Source: Malurus cyaneus samueli (taxonomy: Eukaryota; Chordata; Aves; Passeriformes; Maluridae). Taken from it: a stretch of DNA of 64,000 nt. The notes under the pieces were generated by a model, which made no database searches, had not been told where the DNA came from, and saw only the letters and a program-made list of their open reading frames with translations. Positions 1 through 26,134 of this stretch are shown one piece after another (positions within the stretch are counted from its first letter, which is position 1; every line of letters begins with the position of its first letter). Where the stretch lies: positions 613,399 through 677,398 of the forward strand of contig VKON01000122.1 of the NCBI GenBank assembly GCA_009741485.1, read 5' to 3'. Both the position numbers and the translations under genes were made by a program.

Positions 1-905
1 GACTCCGAGCCCTGAGAGCATGCTCCCTGCAGGGAATGGAAGCTCCATCGCCTGAGCAGCACGCTCTCACCTGCAGGGAATGGAGCTCCATCCTGAGCAG
101 CAGTGCTCTCCTGCAGGAATGTGAGCTCCATCCCTGAGCAGGCAGCGCTCTCCTGCAGGGCATGGAGCTCCAATCCCTGAGCAGGCAGTGCCTCCGCTGC
201 AGGGAAGTGGAGCTCCATCTCCCTGCAGCAGCCTCCGCAGGATGATGCCATGCTCCTGCAGGCGGAATGGAGCTCCATCCTGGAGCAGGCACGTCTCGCG
301 GGATAGCTCCTGAACGCAGCCGCTGCTGCAGGAAAGGAGCTCCACCTAACAGACACCAGAGGGAAAGGGCTCCATCCTGAGCAGCACCGCTCTCAGGGAA
401 TGGAGCTCCATCCTAGTACACCACTCTCTCTGCAGGGAATGGAGCCTCATCCCTGACAGCACCGCTCTCCTGCAGGGAAAGGAGCTCCAGCCGAGCAGCA
501 CTGCTCTCCTGCAGGAAATGGAGCTCCATCCCTGGAGCAGCACCGCTCTCCTGAGGAAATGGAGCTCCATCACTGAGCAGCACCGCTCTCCTGCAGGGAA
601 TGGAGCTCCATCCCGGAGCAGCACTGCTCTCCTGCAGGAAATGGAGCTCCATCCCTGAGCAGCACCGCTCTCCTGAGGAAATGGAGCTCCATCCCTGAGC
701 AGCACTGCTCTCCTGCAGGAAATGGAGCTCCATCCCGGACAAACGCACCTGCTCTCCTGCAGGGAATGGAGCTCCATGCTGAGACAGCACTGCTCTCCTG
801 CAGGAAATGGAGCTCCCATCCGGAGCAGCACTGCTCTCCTGCAGGAAATGGAGCTCCATCGCTGGGCAGCACACGCTCTCCTGCAGGGAATGGAGCTCCA
901 TCCCC
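1..905. repeat. 41-bp minisatellite
   Basis: Tandem units based on GGAGCTCCATCCCTGAGCAG followed by CACTGCTCTCCTGCAGGAAAT, imperfect with many one-base indels. It runs off the left edge. Overlapping open frames here on both strands are repeat read-through. Confidence 0.95.
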
Positions 906-1189
906 TCTCAGGCACAGGGGTGGCTCTCAGAGCTCCTCCATCGCAGCCGCGGTGCTGCAGAGCTGCGGAGTGCCTGGTCAAGGGAGGAGCATCTCCTGGG
1001 TGTCCCTGACCCACAGCCTGCAGGGAAGCTGTCCAAAGGAATTAGGGCCAGGGAGCTGTCCGTGCATGGGGGCTGTTTCCCGGGCTCTGGCTCCATCAGC
1101 AGCGGCTGCGGGATCGGCTCAGCCTCTCCTGGCACCTGGCAGAGCTGCAGAATGCTCCTGAGCTCTCGATCCCTTCTGGCAGTCTGATG

Positions 1190-1375
1190 GGAGGAGCTGG
1201 GGCAGCTCTGCCTGGTTCTGATCCCTCGCTTTAGGAGGAGCTGGGGCAGCTCTGATCCCCGCTTTAGGAGGAAGCTGGGGCAGCTCTGATCCGCCGCTTT
1301 AGGAGGAGCTGGGGCAGCTCTGGCTGATCCCTGCTTAGGAGGAGCTGGGGCAGCTCTGCGGCTCTGATCCTGACA
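1190..1375. repeat. Short tandem repeat, unit about 35 bp
   Basis: Five or so units of GGAGGAGCTGGGGCAGCTCT plus a spacer with GATCCC and GCTTTA. Confidence 0.85.
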
Positions 1376-1671
1376 GAGGGAAAATGCAAACCCACCCTCC
1401 GTAAGGCAGGCTGGCAGGATGGAGCACAGGGACCTAAACTGGCATGGAGGAGGAGTCTGCTGGGTCCCAGCCTGGAGGCAAATCAGGCCAACTGTGGAAA
1501 AGGGACATCCACAGGACAGACTTAAATGTATCAAGCTGAGGGTGTTGGGGTGTCCCGTCACTCCATGGATGTGGGCTCATGGGGAGCTCACTGCCAGCAC
1601 ACTGTGACTTCTCTCTTTCCCATTTCTCATGGTGTTCCCACTGCTGTAATCTAAACTCTGTCAGAAAGAAG

Positions 1672-1775
1672 AGAATCATAGGATCATAATAGTTTAGGGT
1701 TGGAAGGAACTAAAGCTCATCTCATTCTGCCCTCTGCCATGGCAGGACACCTTCCACTAGACTGTCCTGGTGCAA
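1672..1775 (-). mobile_element. CR1 LINE 3' fragment
   Basis: AGAATCATAGGATCAT is followed by GGGTTGGAAGGAACTAAAGC, the reverse complement of a CR1 3' end. Confidence 0.8.
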
Positions 1776-2381
1776 TTGCAGGGAGAATCAGAAATCAACA
1801 AATAAAATGAGTTAAAATTAAATTATAAAACAGCTGAACAAGTGCATTCCCATATGCTTGACACAGAAATTACTGCAGCATTAAGCTGTGAAATGTAGTC
1901 ATATCAGATAATCAAAGGAGAAAAAGCGCCAACAAAAAATAATCCCTCCCTGGTTTCCATTTGGGCTCATTCCTAATTCATGGATTTGTGCATCTGGAGC
2001 TCCATACATGTGGCTGCAGCTGCCATCCCAAATCAGATCCTGTGCCATCCCAAATCAGTCCTGCCGCCCAGCCCCTGCTCCGTTCCTCGCTCCCGACTCA
2101 GAGATGGAGCCCAAAGGGGCAGCACCCGGGGTGTCTCACGGACACATCACAGTCATGACCTTGTACTGGCATCAGAACCAGCGTGAACAGCCCTGCTCCC
2201 GGAGCTGGGGGCACCCACAAACCGGATTGTGCCCTGCACCCACAACAGACATGATGAACCTCTCCTGTCCCAGGGGAGCACAGCAACCTGCAAGCCAGGA
2301 TTGACAAACCTTACACAGAAAAACAACAAAATGGACTCGGATGGATCAACCACTTGCACCATTTCGTGGTTTCCAACCAAG

Positions 2382-2387
2382 TTTATT
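2382..2387 (-). terminator. Candidate polyadenylation signal AATAAA
   Basis: Minus-strand AATAAA followed on the same strand by a GU-rich stretch (GGTGCAAGTGGTTG about 25 bases on). It is placed suitably to end the DPYSL4 transcript; no transcript evidence is available. Confidence 0.4.
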
Positions 2388-2689
2388 CCAAGCAAGGAGC
2401 AGGCAGGAACTGCAGGCCATTCCTGGAGGTACATGCATGGCTCTATGGCCAGAGGTTCACTCTTTGTACAAACCTTTAAATAGAATAACTGAGCTATAAT
2501 AACCTTTATAAAAGAGTGTGTCACATGCACCTAGCCTCCAAACGAGCTCTGGTATTGGGTATTGGACTCACACTCGGTTCTTGAAAAACTGTATAAATAA
2601 TCTTTAAAAAACGAGGCTGACAGAAGGACACCGGCCCACGGCATGGCCAGGTCCTGGAGAGCCATCACCACTGTGCCCTTGGACACGGG

Positions 2690-3230
2690 GCTGAGCTGCC
2701 TGAGCTGTGACGAGGGACAGGCAGGAGCAGTGTGACACCGAGGGACAGCAGACAGGAGCAGTGTGACCGAAGCAGACGACGGACAGGTGAGGGACAGACA
2801 GTGTGACACCGAGGACAGGCAGACGGAGCAGTGTGACACCAGGACAGACAGGAGGGAGCAGCTCCTGAGCTGTGCACCGAGGACAGCAAGCTGTGACCGA
2901 GGACAGGGGAGTGAGAAAGAACAGACAACAGGAGAGTTGACACCGAGGACAACAGGTGACACCGGGACAGACAGCAGGAGCAGCGTACACCAGGGATGGA
3001 CAGACAGGAGCAGTCTGAGCTGTGACAGCAAGACAGAAGGACAGGAGACAGTGGACACCAAGGAAGACAGACAGGAGAGTGTGACACGAGGGCACAGAGC
3101 AAGTGTGACACCGAGGGACAGACAGACAGGAGCAGTGTGACACCGAGGGACAGGCAGACAGGAGCAGTGTGACACCGAGGGACAGACAGACAGGAGCAGT
3201 GTGACACCGAGGGACAGACAGGAGCAGCTC
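2690..3230. repeat. 32-bp minisatellite in the left inverted-repeat arm
   Basis: Units of GTGTGACACCGAGGGACAGA then CAGACAGGAGCA, increasingly regular toward 3100-3220. Open frames here are repeat read-through. Confidence 0.92.
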
Positions 3231-3604
3231 ACGGGCACGCTGAGCTCCGGGAGCATGGCCAGGGCTGCTCGGGAGCGCTGGCACAGTGGGATGGCACTGA
3301 CTCTGTGGGAACCATGGAAGTGCTCCTCATGGAGGTTCTCTGATGAGAGCGGGCAGCGGATGCCGCTGGAAAAGAGCGTGAGAGTGCCTTCATTTCCAGC
3401 TCAGCCCCACGGCCCCGCTGCCCCGGGCACACCGCATGCACAGGGAAGGGCTTTCCGAGCAGCACTGGAGGAGCACGAGGAGAATGGAGCTGGGATTGCT
3501 ACCTCAGGGATCACCTACTTTCTACCGACAAGGGATGAGCCTGGCTCGCTTGTCCTCCTACAGAGGGACCACTGGCCCTTCCCGGCAGGACCGGCGGGGA
3601 CGGG

Positions 3605-3685
3605 AGCGGCGGTGACACGGGACAGCGTCAGTGACACGGGGACAGTGTCAGTGACACGGGACAGCATCAGTGACACGGGACAGCG

Positions 3686-3690
<5 letters not shown>
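3605..3690. repeat. 19-bp repeat over the last-exon stop region
   Basis: Units of CAGTGACACGGGACAGCGT begin directly after the DPYSL4 stop codon. A mirrored array lies at 4770-4910. Confidence 0.85.
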
Positions 3691-18032
<14,342 letters not shown>

Positions 18033-18363
18033 GGGCCCGGCACCCTGAGCTGCCGCTGCCGCTGCCGCCGCGATCCCGCAGCGCTCACCCTGGGCAGGAG
18101 AGCCCAGCGCGAGTTAAGAGCCGCCCAAGGACCCCCCGCCCCTCCGTGCCCATCCACCCGTGCCCATCCCCACGAACGACCGGGAGGTGACATCTCCCAG
18201 CGTCTGCGGTGGCAGAGACAGCGCGGGGTTGGCCGCCCAGGGGATCGGGTGAACGCCCTCCGAGCCCTGCCGGGCATCTCCCGGGGCTGGAATCACAGTC
18301 CAGCTTCCCCATCCCCTCAACCCCAAACCAATTCATCTCATTTGAAGGTTTAAAACAGATCTT

Positions 18364-18369
18364 TTTAAT
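18364..18369 (-). terminator. Possible polyadenylation signal ATTAAA for a long JAKMIP3 3' UTR
   Basis: Minus-strand ATTAAA is followed by a G/U-rich run (GGTTTGGGGTTGAGGGG) about 30-50 bases on. It lies about 330 bp upstream of the DPYSL4 start. If used, JAKMIP3 would have a very long 3' UTR or a spliced one. This is inference only. Confidence 0.2.
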
Positions 18370-19105
18370 TAAAAGTTGACAATAATTTATGTATTTTACA
18401 AAGGAATAGAAAGTATCTCGATATATATCATAGGAATCACAATACAAAAATATCTGTAAAATTCTCTAATCAATCGCTCCAGCCCCTGGTTTTGGGCTGT
18501 CAGTTGCTGTCACGGCACGGAACCCAACGTTCTGTATTTTGGATATGATTCTGGAGTTAGGTTAGAGGACACGGGTCATGGCACACCAGCCAGTGGACCA
18601 AAACCCTCCATCTTCTCTGCATTCCCTTTTGCATAAAGTTTACAATAGTCCCTTTTTATAAACTGTACAGAACATCATACAGGGTTTAATACACATATTC
18701 ACACGGCGATTTCCTGAGTCGAAGCTAAATCCCCTCCTGTGCTGCCAGCAAGGGCCAGGGGCACAGGGGTGCGAAGGAGCCGCCTCAGTCCAGGGGCATT
18801 TCCTCTTCCCGGTCAGGAATTCTGTCCACAAGCCACGTAAGGCACTCAAGGAATCACTGAAGGCTACAGATATTACAGAGCAGAATACTGGAGAGAACAG
18901 CCACATCCTCCAGCACTTGAACAAGGAGTCCAGGCCTGATGCACACACGGTGCTGGGTTTGGGGTGGGGGTGGCACCCCCTTCTGCTGCTGCTGCACCCC
19001 ACAGCGGGCACCGAGGGATTGGGGCACTGTGGTCCTGGGGCTCGGAGATGCGTTGGTGAAAGATGCACAGGAGCAGAGTGAGGAGGTGGCACTGAGACCG
19101 GACAC

Positions 19106-19153
19106 AGCTCAGCTCAGCTCAGCTCAGCTCAGCTCAGCTCAGCTCAGCTCAGC
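19106..19153. repeat. AGCTC pentanucleotide array
   Basis: Nine perfect AGCTC units plus AGC. The pentamer is the same, up to phase, as the GAGCT core of immunoglobulin switch regions, but there is no immunoglobulin context here. Confidence 0.97.
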
Positions 19154-20664
19154 CTGGCCCCGAACCACCCACAAACCCCGCACAGACCCCGAGGGAGCAG
19201 GCAGCGATGGGAGCCTGCGGATCCCTTCCCGGGAAATGAGGGGGCACAGGGATGGCAATCTCCTGGCTGGGCATTTAAACCAAGGGGACAGTTCTGAAAA
19301 CATTCTTGGAGCCATTTCTTCTTTCCTATGTACAACACTTCTTACATATTTATAGTGGCATATAGATAAGCACAATCCCTTATTTACACACAGACCTGTC
19401 CTGTACAGCTGGATTTGTACCTAAAAGCCCCGGGATTAAGGAAGTTAATCCGAAAACAGAACCGATATTGGAAACACACACACACATCAGGCAAGAGCAC
19501 GTCCTGAATGAAGAGCCCTGAGATGGACTCGAGCCACCTCTAACCTGCCCTTTGTCACCTCAACCTCCACCTGCAGGGCTTCCAGTAAATACAGTATTTT
19601 AAGACATGAAGTATTTCAGTAGCACTCAAAACAGACCCATTTTAGGCGTGAAATGCAGAAGCAAAACTGCAGCTCATCCCAGAATCCCAGCACTTGCATT
19701 GGTATCTGGTAGAATTGGAGCTTGTTAAATCAATTCCATGATACAGTTATATGCTGATAAAAAATCCACAACCTTGGCCTTAAAATGTCACATCCCTTCA
19801 GTACAAATATGAGACTTCTCTGATCAACTCACTTCTGTTTCTGCAGCTGAGCTCCCTGTCCTGGGTTAAAACACAGTCGATGTATGAGTGCAGGAAAAGG
19901 AATTTCAGTATCACGGGGTTTTCTTCACAGCTTAATAAACTCCAGTGGTGCAGGTATCTAGAGAATAAAACAAAGACAAGGTTTAACTACACGTGGGGTT
20001 CTCTCTTCCCCATGGGATTTTTAGTCCCAAGCTCTGCATTTCCATCCCATAGGCTGCGCTGGCTTGTGTTAAGCAGCTCTCAGTTTGAGTCTAAGTTGCA
20101 GTAGGCTTAACCAGTTACCAGGTTTTCCCTGAAAAAGAATATGGTTAAATGTTAAATGTACTGTTTTCTCTAGGCGGTGCCATACATGAAATCATTCATT
20201 TTCATTAAGCAATACTCCCCTAACAGTTTTGGGTAACAGTCACAATACAGCGATGATAGTGATGAATGATGAATTTAAAAACTGCCTCATCTGACAAACT
20301 CTGAGAGGATGAGTTAAAAACCACAGAGCCAAATTCCACCTGCTCAGGGGTGCAGAGACAGCACCTCTGTGTCTCCCAGAGGTGGGAGGGGGCTGCTGCA
20401 GCTGCCCCGACCCTTCCCATGCACCCTGCTTGGATCTGTGTCCGTGTTCTGCATTTCACACCCCGCCACGCCGCAGTGCCCGTCTCAAGGGCAATTTCTG
20501 GGGCGCACCTCAGCCCATGGCTAGAAAGGAGACAACCCCCACTCCCTGTCCCTTCTCCATCCCCCGTTCCACGTCTCTTCTCCCCCCGATCTCAGCAGCA
20601 GCAGCAGAATCCCGGCTCCTAGCACAGGATTAACCCTTCCCATCCCGCCAGGCCGGCAGGGCAG

Positions 20665-20770
20665 AGAATCCCAGACTTTGTGTCTGAAGGGACCTTAAAC
20701 CTCACCTCGTTCTAACCCTCTCCAGGGGCAGGGACAGCCCCACCAGAGCCGCTCCTGCAGGTCAGGCGGC
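20665..20770 (-). mobile_element. CR1-like fragment
   Basis: AGAATCCCAGACTTTGTGTC, then GAAGGGACCTTAAACCTCAC and CTCCAGGGGCAGGGACAGCC, an old antisense CR1 tail. Confidence 0.6.
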
Positions 20771-20964
20771 TCTTTGTCCCCCCTAAAGCCCTGACACAGG
20801 GGGACACCACCCTGAGAATCCTCAGAACCGATTCCTGAAAAGAGACCGAACAGTAAACGACAGAAAAGAAGCGGAGAGTGGGTAACACGTGATTTTCCAG
20901 ACGCCGCTTTGCTTCACCGCCCTGCCCGTCACAGCGCTTCGGGCGCTCGCTGCGAGCGCGGCGC

Positions 20965-21605
20965 TGCCACCGCCGATGTCACACAGCGATGCCACCGCCG
21001 ATGTCACTGAGCGATGCCACCGCCGATGTCACCCAGCGATGCCACCGCCGATGTCACACAGCGATGCCACCGCCGATGTCACTCAGCGATGCCACCGCCG
21101 ATGTCACTCAGCGATGCCACCGCCGATGCCACACAGCGATGCCACCGCCGATGTCACACAGCGATGCCACCGCCGATGTCACTCAGCGATGCCACCGCCG
21201 ATGCCAGCATCACGCGATGCCACTCAGCAATGCCACCGCCGATGTCACACAGCGATGCCACCGCCGATGCCACACAGCGATGCCACCGCCGATGCCACAC
21301 AGCGATGCCACCGCCGATGCCACACAGCGATGCCACCGCCGATGCCACACAGCGATGCCACCGCCGATGCCACACAGCGATGCCACCGCCGATGCCACAC
21401 AGCGATGCCACCGCCGATGCCACACAGCGATGCCACCGCCGATGCCACACAGCGATGCCACCGCCGATGTCACTCAGCGATGCCACCGCCGATGCCACTC
21501 AGCGATGCCACCGCCGATGCCACTCAGCGATGCCACTCAGCAATGCCACCGCCGATGTCACTCAGCGATGCCACCGCCGATGTCACCCAGCGCTGTCACC
21601 CAGCA
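20965..21605. repeat. 25-bp CpG-containing minisatellite
   Basis: About 25 very regular units of GATGCCACCGCCGATGCCAC then ACAGC (TGTC or TCAG variants). With a 25-bp period and no stops, all three plus frames stay open and a 475-codon frame results (20889-22316). Its 25-residue protein period is simply three DNA units, and it runs on into CR1 sequence, so it is not a gene. Confidence 0.97.
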
Positions 21606-21879
21606 TTGCCCGCGGCTGTCTGCGGCTGCGAGCCCCCGCCCAAAGGCACCGTTACCATTCCCTCACCCCGCCGCCTCCTGCCAACGACAGGCAATCGCTC
21701 CAGAAAGCTGAAAAAATGGGACAAAAGCATTTCAACAATGGTAACTGATGGAGCACTACTGATATTTGTGCATCTGAGCGTTCACGGCTTGTGGAAAACA
21801 GCAGCTTTGCTGAATAGCACAACACAGGAATGCAATTCCTCAAAGATTGTGGAGCAAATTTCATGTGAGAAAGAAATCA

Positions 21880-22125
21880 AAATCTCACAATGGTTTGGGC
21901 TGGAAGTTTTGACCTCAAAGCTCATCCAGTGCCACCCCAGCCATGGCAGGGACACCTCCCACTGTCCCAGGCTGCTCCCAGCCCCAATGTCCAGCCTGGC
22001 CTTGGGCACTCAAAGGGATCCAGGGGCAGCCACAGCTTCTCTGGGCACCCTGTGCCAGGGCTGCCCACCCTACAGGGAAGAGTTTCTCCCATATTCCAAA
22101 GCTGAATTTCCCTTGTTTCAGTTGG
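21880..22125 (-). mobile_element. CR1 LINE 3' fragment
   Basis: Antisense CR1 tail: AATGGTTTGGGCTGGAAGTT, CATGGCAGGGACACCTCCCA and CAGCCACAGCTTCTCTGGGC. Close copies occur at 37575, 43015 and 48570. Confidence 0.9.
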
Positions 22126-22214
22126 AGCCCATTGCTCGTTGTGCTGTCACTACAGTCCCTGAAGAACGATCACCTTCATCAGCCTCTCACCAAGGCTGCC
22201 ATGGAAGGAGATAC

Positions 22215-22312
22215 ATATTTATATATTTATCTTTAGCTATATGCTTATTTATATATGAAAATATGTATATTTATATATATCACGAGGGATATATTTATAT
22301 ATATCCACGTGG
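22215..22312. repeat. AT-rich simple repeat
   Basis: TATATTTATATAT-type low-complexity sequence next to the CR1 fragment. Confidence 0.85.
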
Positions 22313-22599
22313 CTGAGGGAGGCACTGGCAGCATCCTGCACTGCTGGAGCTGGGCTGGGGATGTTGGGCATCACTGCCACTGCCAGCTGTGTTCTGCCAG
22401 GCTGGCACTGCCCCAACAACGAGCAAAACTGAGTTTTGGCACTCCTGCTCCCTTTCCTGCACAGTCCCAGGCCATGAGCAGCCCAAAGCAGGGCAGGCTG
22501 AGCTTTTGGTCCTGACTGCAAGCACTCAGTCAGCTCTGCCCATCCTCCCCGCACGGAGATGAGGGACTGTGACACACAAACCGCTTCTGCCACGGCACA

Positions 22600-23270
22600 A
22601 AACCCTCGGGGCTTAAGAGCAGGGCTTTCAAAAGCTGTTTCCTTCCATTACAAATCATTTACTTGTGAAAAAATCTTGATACCACTCATTTTACACACAC
22701 ACACATATGTATGTGCACAGAAGCCCAGAGCATTTTCTTCTCACACTGGACTTTGAAGCAGTGTGTAATAAAATGTAAGAGTATTAATAACTGAGAGTCT
22801 TTCATGACTCCTACACCACACAAAAAGCAGCACGTGGCAGCATGGCCATGGTTCTTGTGCTCCCACTGGAACAGGTTAAATACACCTATTTTAACCCTGC
22901 ATTGTATTGACAAAAACATCTGATTCTGCACTGAAAAGTGTTCTGCCCTTCAGAAACCCCGTTCAGGTGAATTGCTGTGAACATCCCCTAATGACTGGGG
23001 TGCTGCACTGGGGGACATGAATGTAATTATTTATCAATGAACATGATACCTTTACATATCTTTTTCATGTACTTGGTAAATCACATTAGAATGCTTTTTG
23101 AAGAGTAAACTATTGGAAGCAAGTCATTATGATGATGGAACATATGCTACCATAGCTACAAAATATTGTACATGTTGTGTTTTCTATAAAATAACAGACA
23201 GTATTACTGATATTTACATATATAAATAGTGTCAATTTGTTTTCCACCTAAAGAAAATAAGTGAGGAAAG
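22600..23270. other. Unique AT-rich stretch
   Basis: No coding potential. The composition and short TTTATA/TACATA words resemble 3' UTR sequence, which would fit a long minus-strand JAKMIP3 tail, but nothing decisive is visible. Confidence 0.3.
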
Positions 23271-23415
23271 AGAAGCTGTGGGTGCCCCAAACCTGGGAGT
23301 GTCCAAGGCCAGGTTGGATGGGACTTGGAGCAGCCTGGGACAGGGGAAGGTGTCCCTGCCATGGCAGAGATAGGATTGGGAGAGCTTTGAGGTCTCTTCC
23401 AAACTGTTTCTAAAA
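23270..23415 (+). mobile_element. CR1 LINE 3' fragment
   Basis: Sense-oriented tail with GGTTGGATGGGACTTGGAGC and GGTGTCCCTGCCATGGCAGA, ending in a CTAAAATCCCA remnant. Confidence 0.85.
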
Positions 23416-23774
23416 TCCCAGACTGTTCTGGGATTCTCCTTGAAAATATTTGTCTTCTATATTTTCCAAAATGGGGATTTTATAAATGTCATTATGAGTT
23501 AACCCTTGGAGGGTTGGTGGCTGGAATCCCTGGTGGGGCACAGGCATCCATCTGCTGTGCAGCTGGAACGCCCCAAGGCCATAAATCCTGGGGCTGGGAG
23601 GTGTCAGGGACAGCTGGGAGCAGAAATGTTCAAGAGGCTGCTGGGAGAGCTCAGACAAAGCAGCCATTCAGCTCCCCAGGCCTGGCAGGAATGGATTCTC
23701 TGTCCCTTCTGAATGGACCTGCAGCACCAGAGCTGAGGGCATCGGCCACTCCTGGGGCAGGGATGGCAAAGCCC

Positions 23775-23805
<31 letters not shown>

Positions 23806-24389
23806 TCCTGAGCCAGTGTCACAGAACCACAGAGCCACAGCCCATGTGGAACAGGAATCACCCACAGGGATCACTGAACCTGACCCCAGACCCTGCACAG
23901 ACACCCTGACAATGCCACCCTGTGCCTCAGGACACTGTCCAGATGTTCCTGGAGCTCTGGTGGCCTTGGGGACAGACCCTGCACAGACACCCCGGCAATC
24001 CCACCCTGACAATCCCACCCCGACAATGCCACCCTGTGCCTCAGGGCACTGTCCAAATGCTCCTGGAGCCCTGGTGGCTTTGGGGACAGGGCCATTCCCC
24101 TTCCCATGGCTTCTCCTGCAGAACATATTCTCCTCTGCAGCTCATGTGCTCTGCTGTTAAATTCATGGCCAGGCTTTCCCTGCAGTGTGAAACCCTCATG
24201 CACAGCACAGAGAGGGACAGAGCACCCCTGGGCCATCAGCTCTGCACAGCAGCTCTGCAGGGAATGGGAACAAAGAAAGAAACAACTCTGAGAGAAAAAT
24301 ACCAAACCCATCACAATGTGCAGGGAAAGGCTGCTCCAGGCACCATTTCCCATGGCAGAGCCCCGGCTCAGGGCAGGGACAAGAGACAG

Positions 24390-24585
24390 AACCAGCACAG
24401 GACAGGGGACAGGGACACAGGAGAGGGGACAGGGGAGAGGGGACAGGGGACAGGGACAGCTCAGCAGGGACATTTGAACAGGGACAGGTGAGCAGGGACA
24501 ATTGAACAGGGACAGGGGAGCAGGGCCATTTGAGCAGGGCCATTTGAACAGGGCTATTTGAACAGGGCCATTTGAACAGTACAGC
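24390..24585. repeat. Two adjoining short arrays
   Basis: GGGGACAGGGGAGAG-type repeats (24395-24460) pass into 15-16-bp units of ATTTGAACAGGGCC (24470-24585). Confidence 0.85.
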
Positions 24586-24739
24586 TGACAGGACGGTGCC
24601 CGTTCAGGCTGAACAGCAGAGCTGAGGCAGGAAATGCGGGCTGACACCTCGGCCTCACTGGCACCTGCTCCCGGGAAGGGCACGGGGTGACACCGGGGAT
24701 GGCAGCGCTGATCACACCCGACAGAACGCGGGTTTGGGT

Positions 24740-25030
24740 TCCAACATCCTGCTGGAACATCCTGCTGGAATATGCTGCTGGAATATCCTGCTGGAATATG
24801 CTGCTGGAATATCCTGCTGGAACATCCTGCTGGAACATCCTGCTGGAATATCCTGCTGGAACATCCTGCTGGAATATCCTGCTGGAATATCCTGCTGGAA
24901 CGTCCTGCTGGAACATCCTGCTGGAACATCCTGCTGGAACATCCTGCTGGAATATCCCGCTGGAACACCCTGCTGGAACATCCTGCTGGAATATCCTGCT
25001 GGAATATCCTGCTGGAACACCCTGCTGGTG
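24740..25030. repeat. 13-bp minisatellite
   Basis: About 22 units of AACATCCTGCTGG or AATATCCTGCTGG with only an A/C-type alternation. Frames through it encode a 13-residue cycle; three DNA units make the protein period, so the open frames are not evidence of a gene. Confidence 0.97.
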
Positions 25031-25944
25031 CTGGGCCACCTCACACGGTGGCTTTTGGGACACAAGGGCCCTGTCAGAATGTGGCACTTTGTGAATTCAC
25101 AGCCGTTATGCTCTCCCGGTACATTGAAGGAAGGGAGCAAAGCTTTGATTTGATGCCATGCGAATATTTCCCAATCCCTTTCCGACCATGGCAGCGCTGG
25201 TCCCTCTGGCCCCGCTGTCACAGCCATCCTGACACTCCTCTCCTCAATTTGCAGCGTCCCCAGGGTGTTCATAACATCCTTGTTTTTAACAAGGAGCAAA
25301 GTGCCCCCCGGGGCAATGTGTCTTCAGAAAAGGCATTGACAGAAGAGCATTTCCTCCATCTGCCTCTGCAGATCTGATTGAGCACAGGACAGTGTGAGTG
25401 ACTGGGACGTGTTCTCCTTCCCTGGGGGAGCTTTCTCGGGGATTTCTGCAGACACATCACCGGGCACCCCAACCCCCATTGACACAAACATTAATTCACA
25501 AAAAGAATGTTCTTTTTAAAAAGCTAAATTTAGAATGGATTTTCCAGATCATTAATTCTTCAGGCTAAAATGAGTTGGGTAAATTACAAAAGTACGTGTC
25601 CATATTATTTGCAAGAGCTCAGCAAGAACCAAATTAAGGGGGAGAATTCTTCAGTTGTGATGAGAACTGAACCTGCTCTGCCCAGGAGTGCTTTGGGTAA
25701 TTAATGGTGAAATGAATGATTATCTTTAAACCCAGCTTTGTGGAGCAGGCTTTTATCCTGCCAGTCCCAGCTCTGTACAGAGTTTAACAGAATTTTCTTT
25801 CTGAGAGCAAGCTGAGGATGGAAGGCACCGGGATCCTGAGGGGAGAGGAGACAGGACACCAAATTGCTGCTGCTGCACAAATTTACACTCCAAAAAAGCT
25901 CTTCTTTCCTTCCCACAGAAAGAATAACACCCACATAAATCATC

Positions 25945-26085
25945 CAAGGGGGTTGGATGGGGTTTGGAGCAGCCTGGGACAGTGGGAGGTGTCGCTGCCA
26001 TGGCAGGGGTGGCACTGGACGGGCTTTAAGGTCCCTTCAACCAAATCATTCTGGGATTCTGGGATTCTGGGATTCTGTGCTGTGT
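25945..26085 (+). mobile_element. CR1 LINE 3' end with terminal repeats
   Basis: GGTTGGATGGGGTTTGGAGC, then GCCATGGCAGGGGTGGCACT, ending in three copies of TCTGGGAT, the short terminal repeat typical of CR1 3' ends. Confidence 0.9.
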
Positions 26086-26134
26086 GTGATAGCCCTACAG
26101 CAACACAAGAATGGGAGATTTTCAGCTGTAGAGA

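Larger units (their letters stand above)
2380..3685 (-). other. DPYSL4: Probable DPYSL4 3' UTR
   Basis: The region after the intact stop codon has no coding potential beyond repeats. The first part is a 19-bp and then a 32-bp minisatellite inside the inverted-repeat arm. The unique tail (2380-2632) is AT-richer and ends near a possible polyadenylation signal. The limits are inferred. Confidence 0.45.
18033..20960. other. Region upstream of DPYSL4, no gene recognised
   Basis: After about 300 bp of GC-rich 5' flank the sequence turns AT-rich at 18350. ATTAAA on the minus strand at 18364-18369, followed by GU-rich sequence, could be the 3' end of a long minus-strand transcript. It also holds the AGCTC array and a CR1 piece. 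Confidence 0.45.

Noticed and set aside
20889..22316. 475-codon plus-strand frame rich in His, Cys, Pro and Met
   Set aside because: It is a 25-bp tandem repeat without stops that continues into an antisense CR1 and AT-rich sequence. All three frames are open, which argues against selection for one.
24740..25030. CRISPR-like array
   Set aside because: Units of 13 bp are directly adjacent with no unique spacers, and the context is a vertebrate genome. The same applies to all other arrays here.
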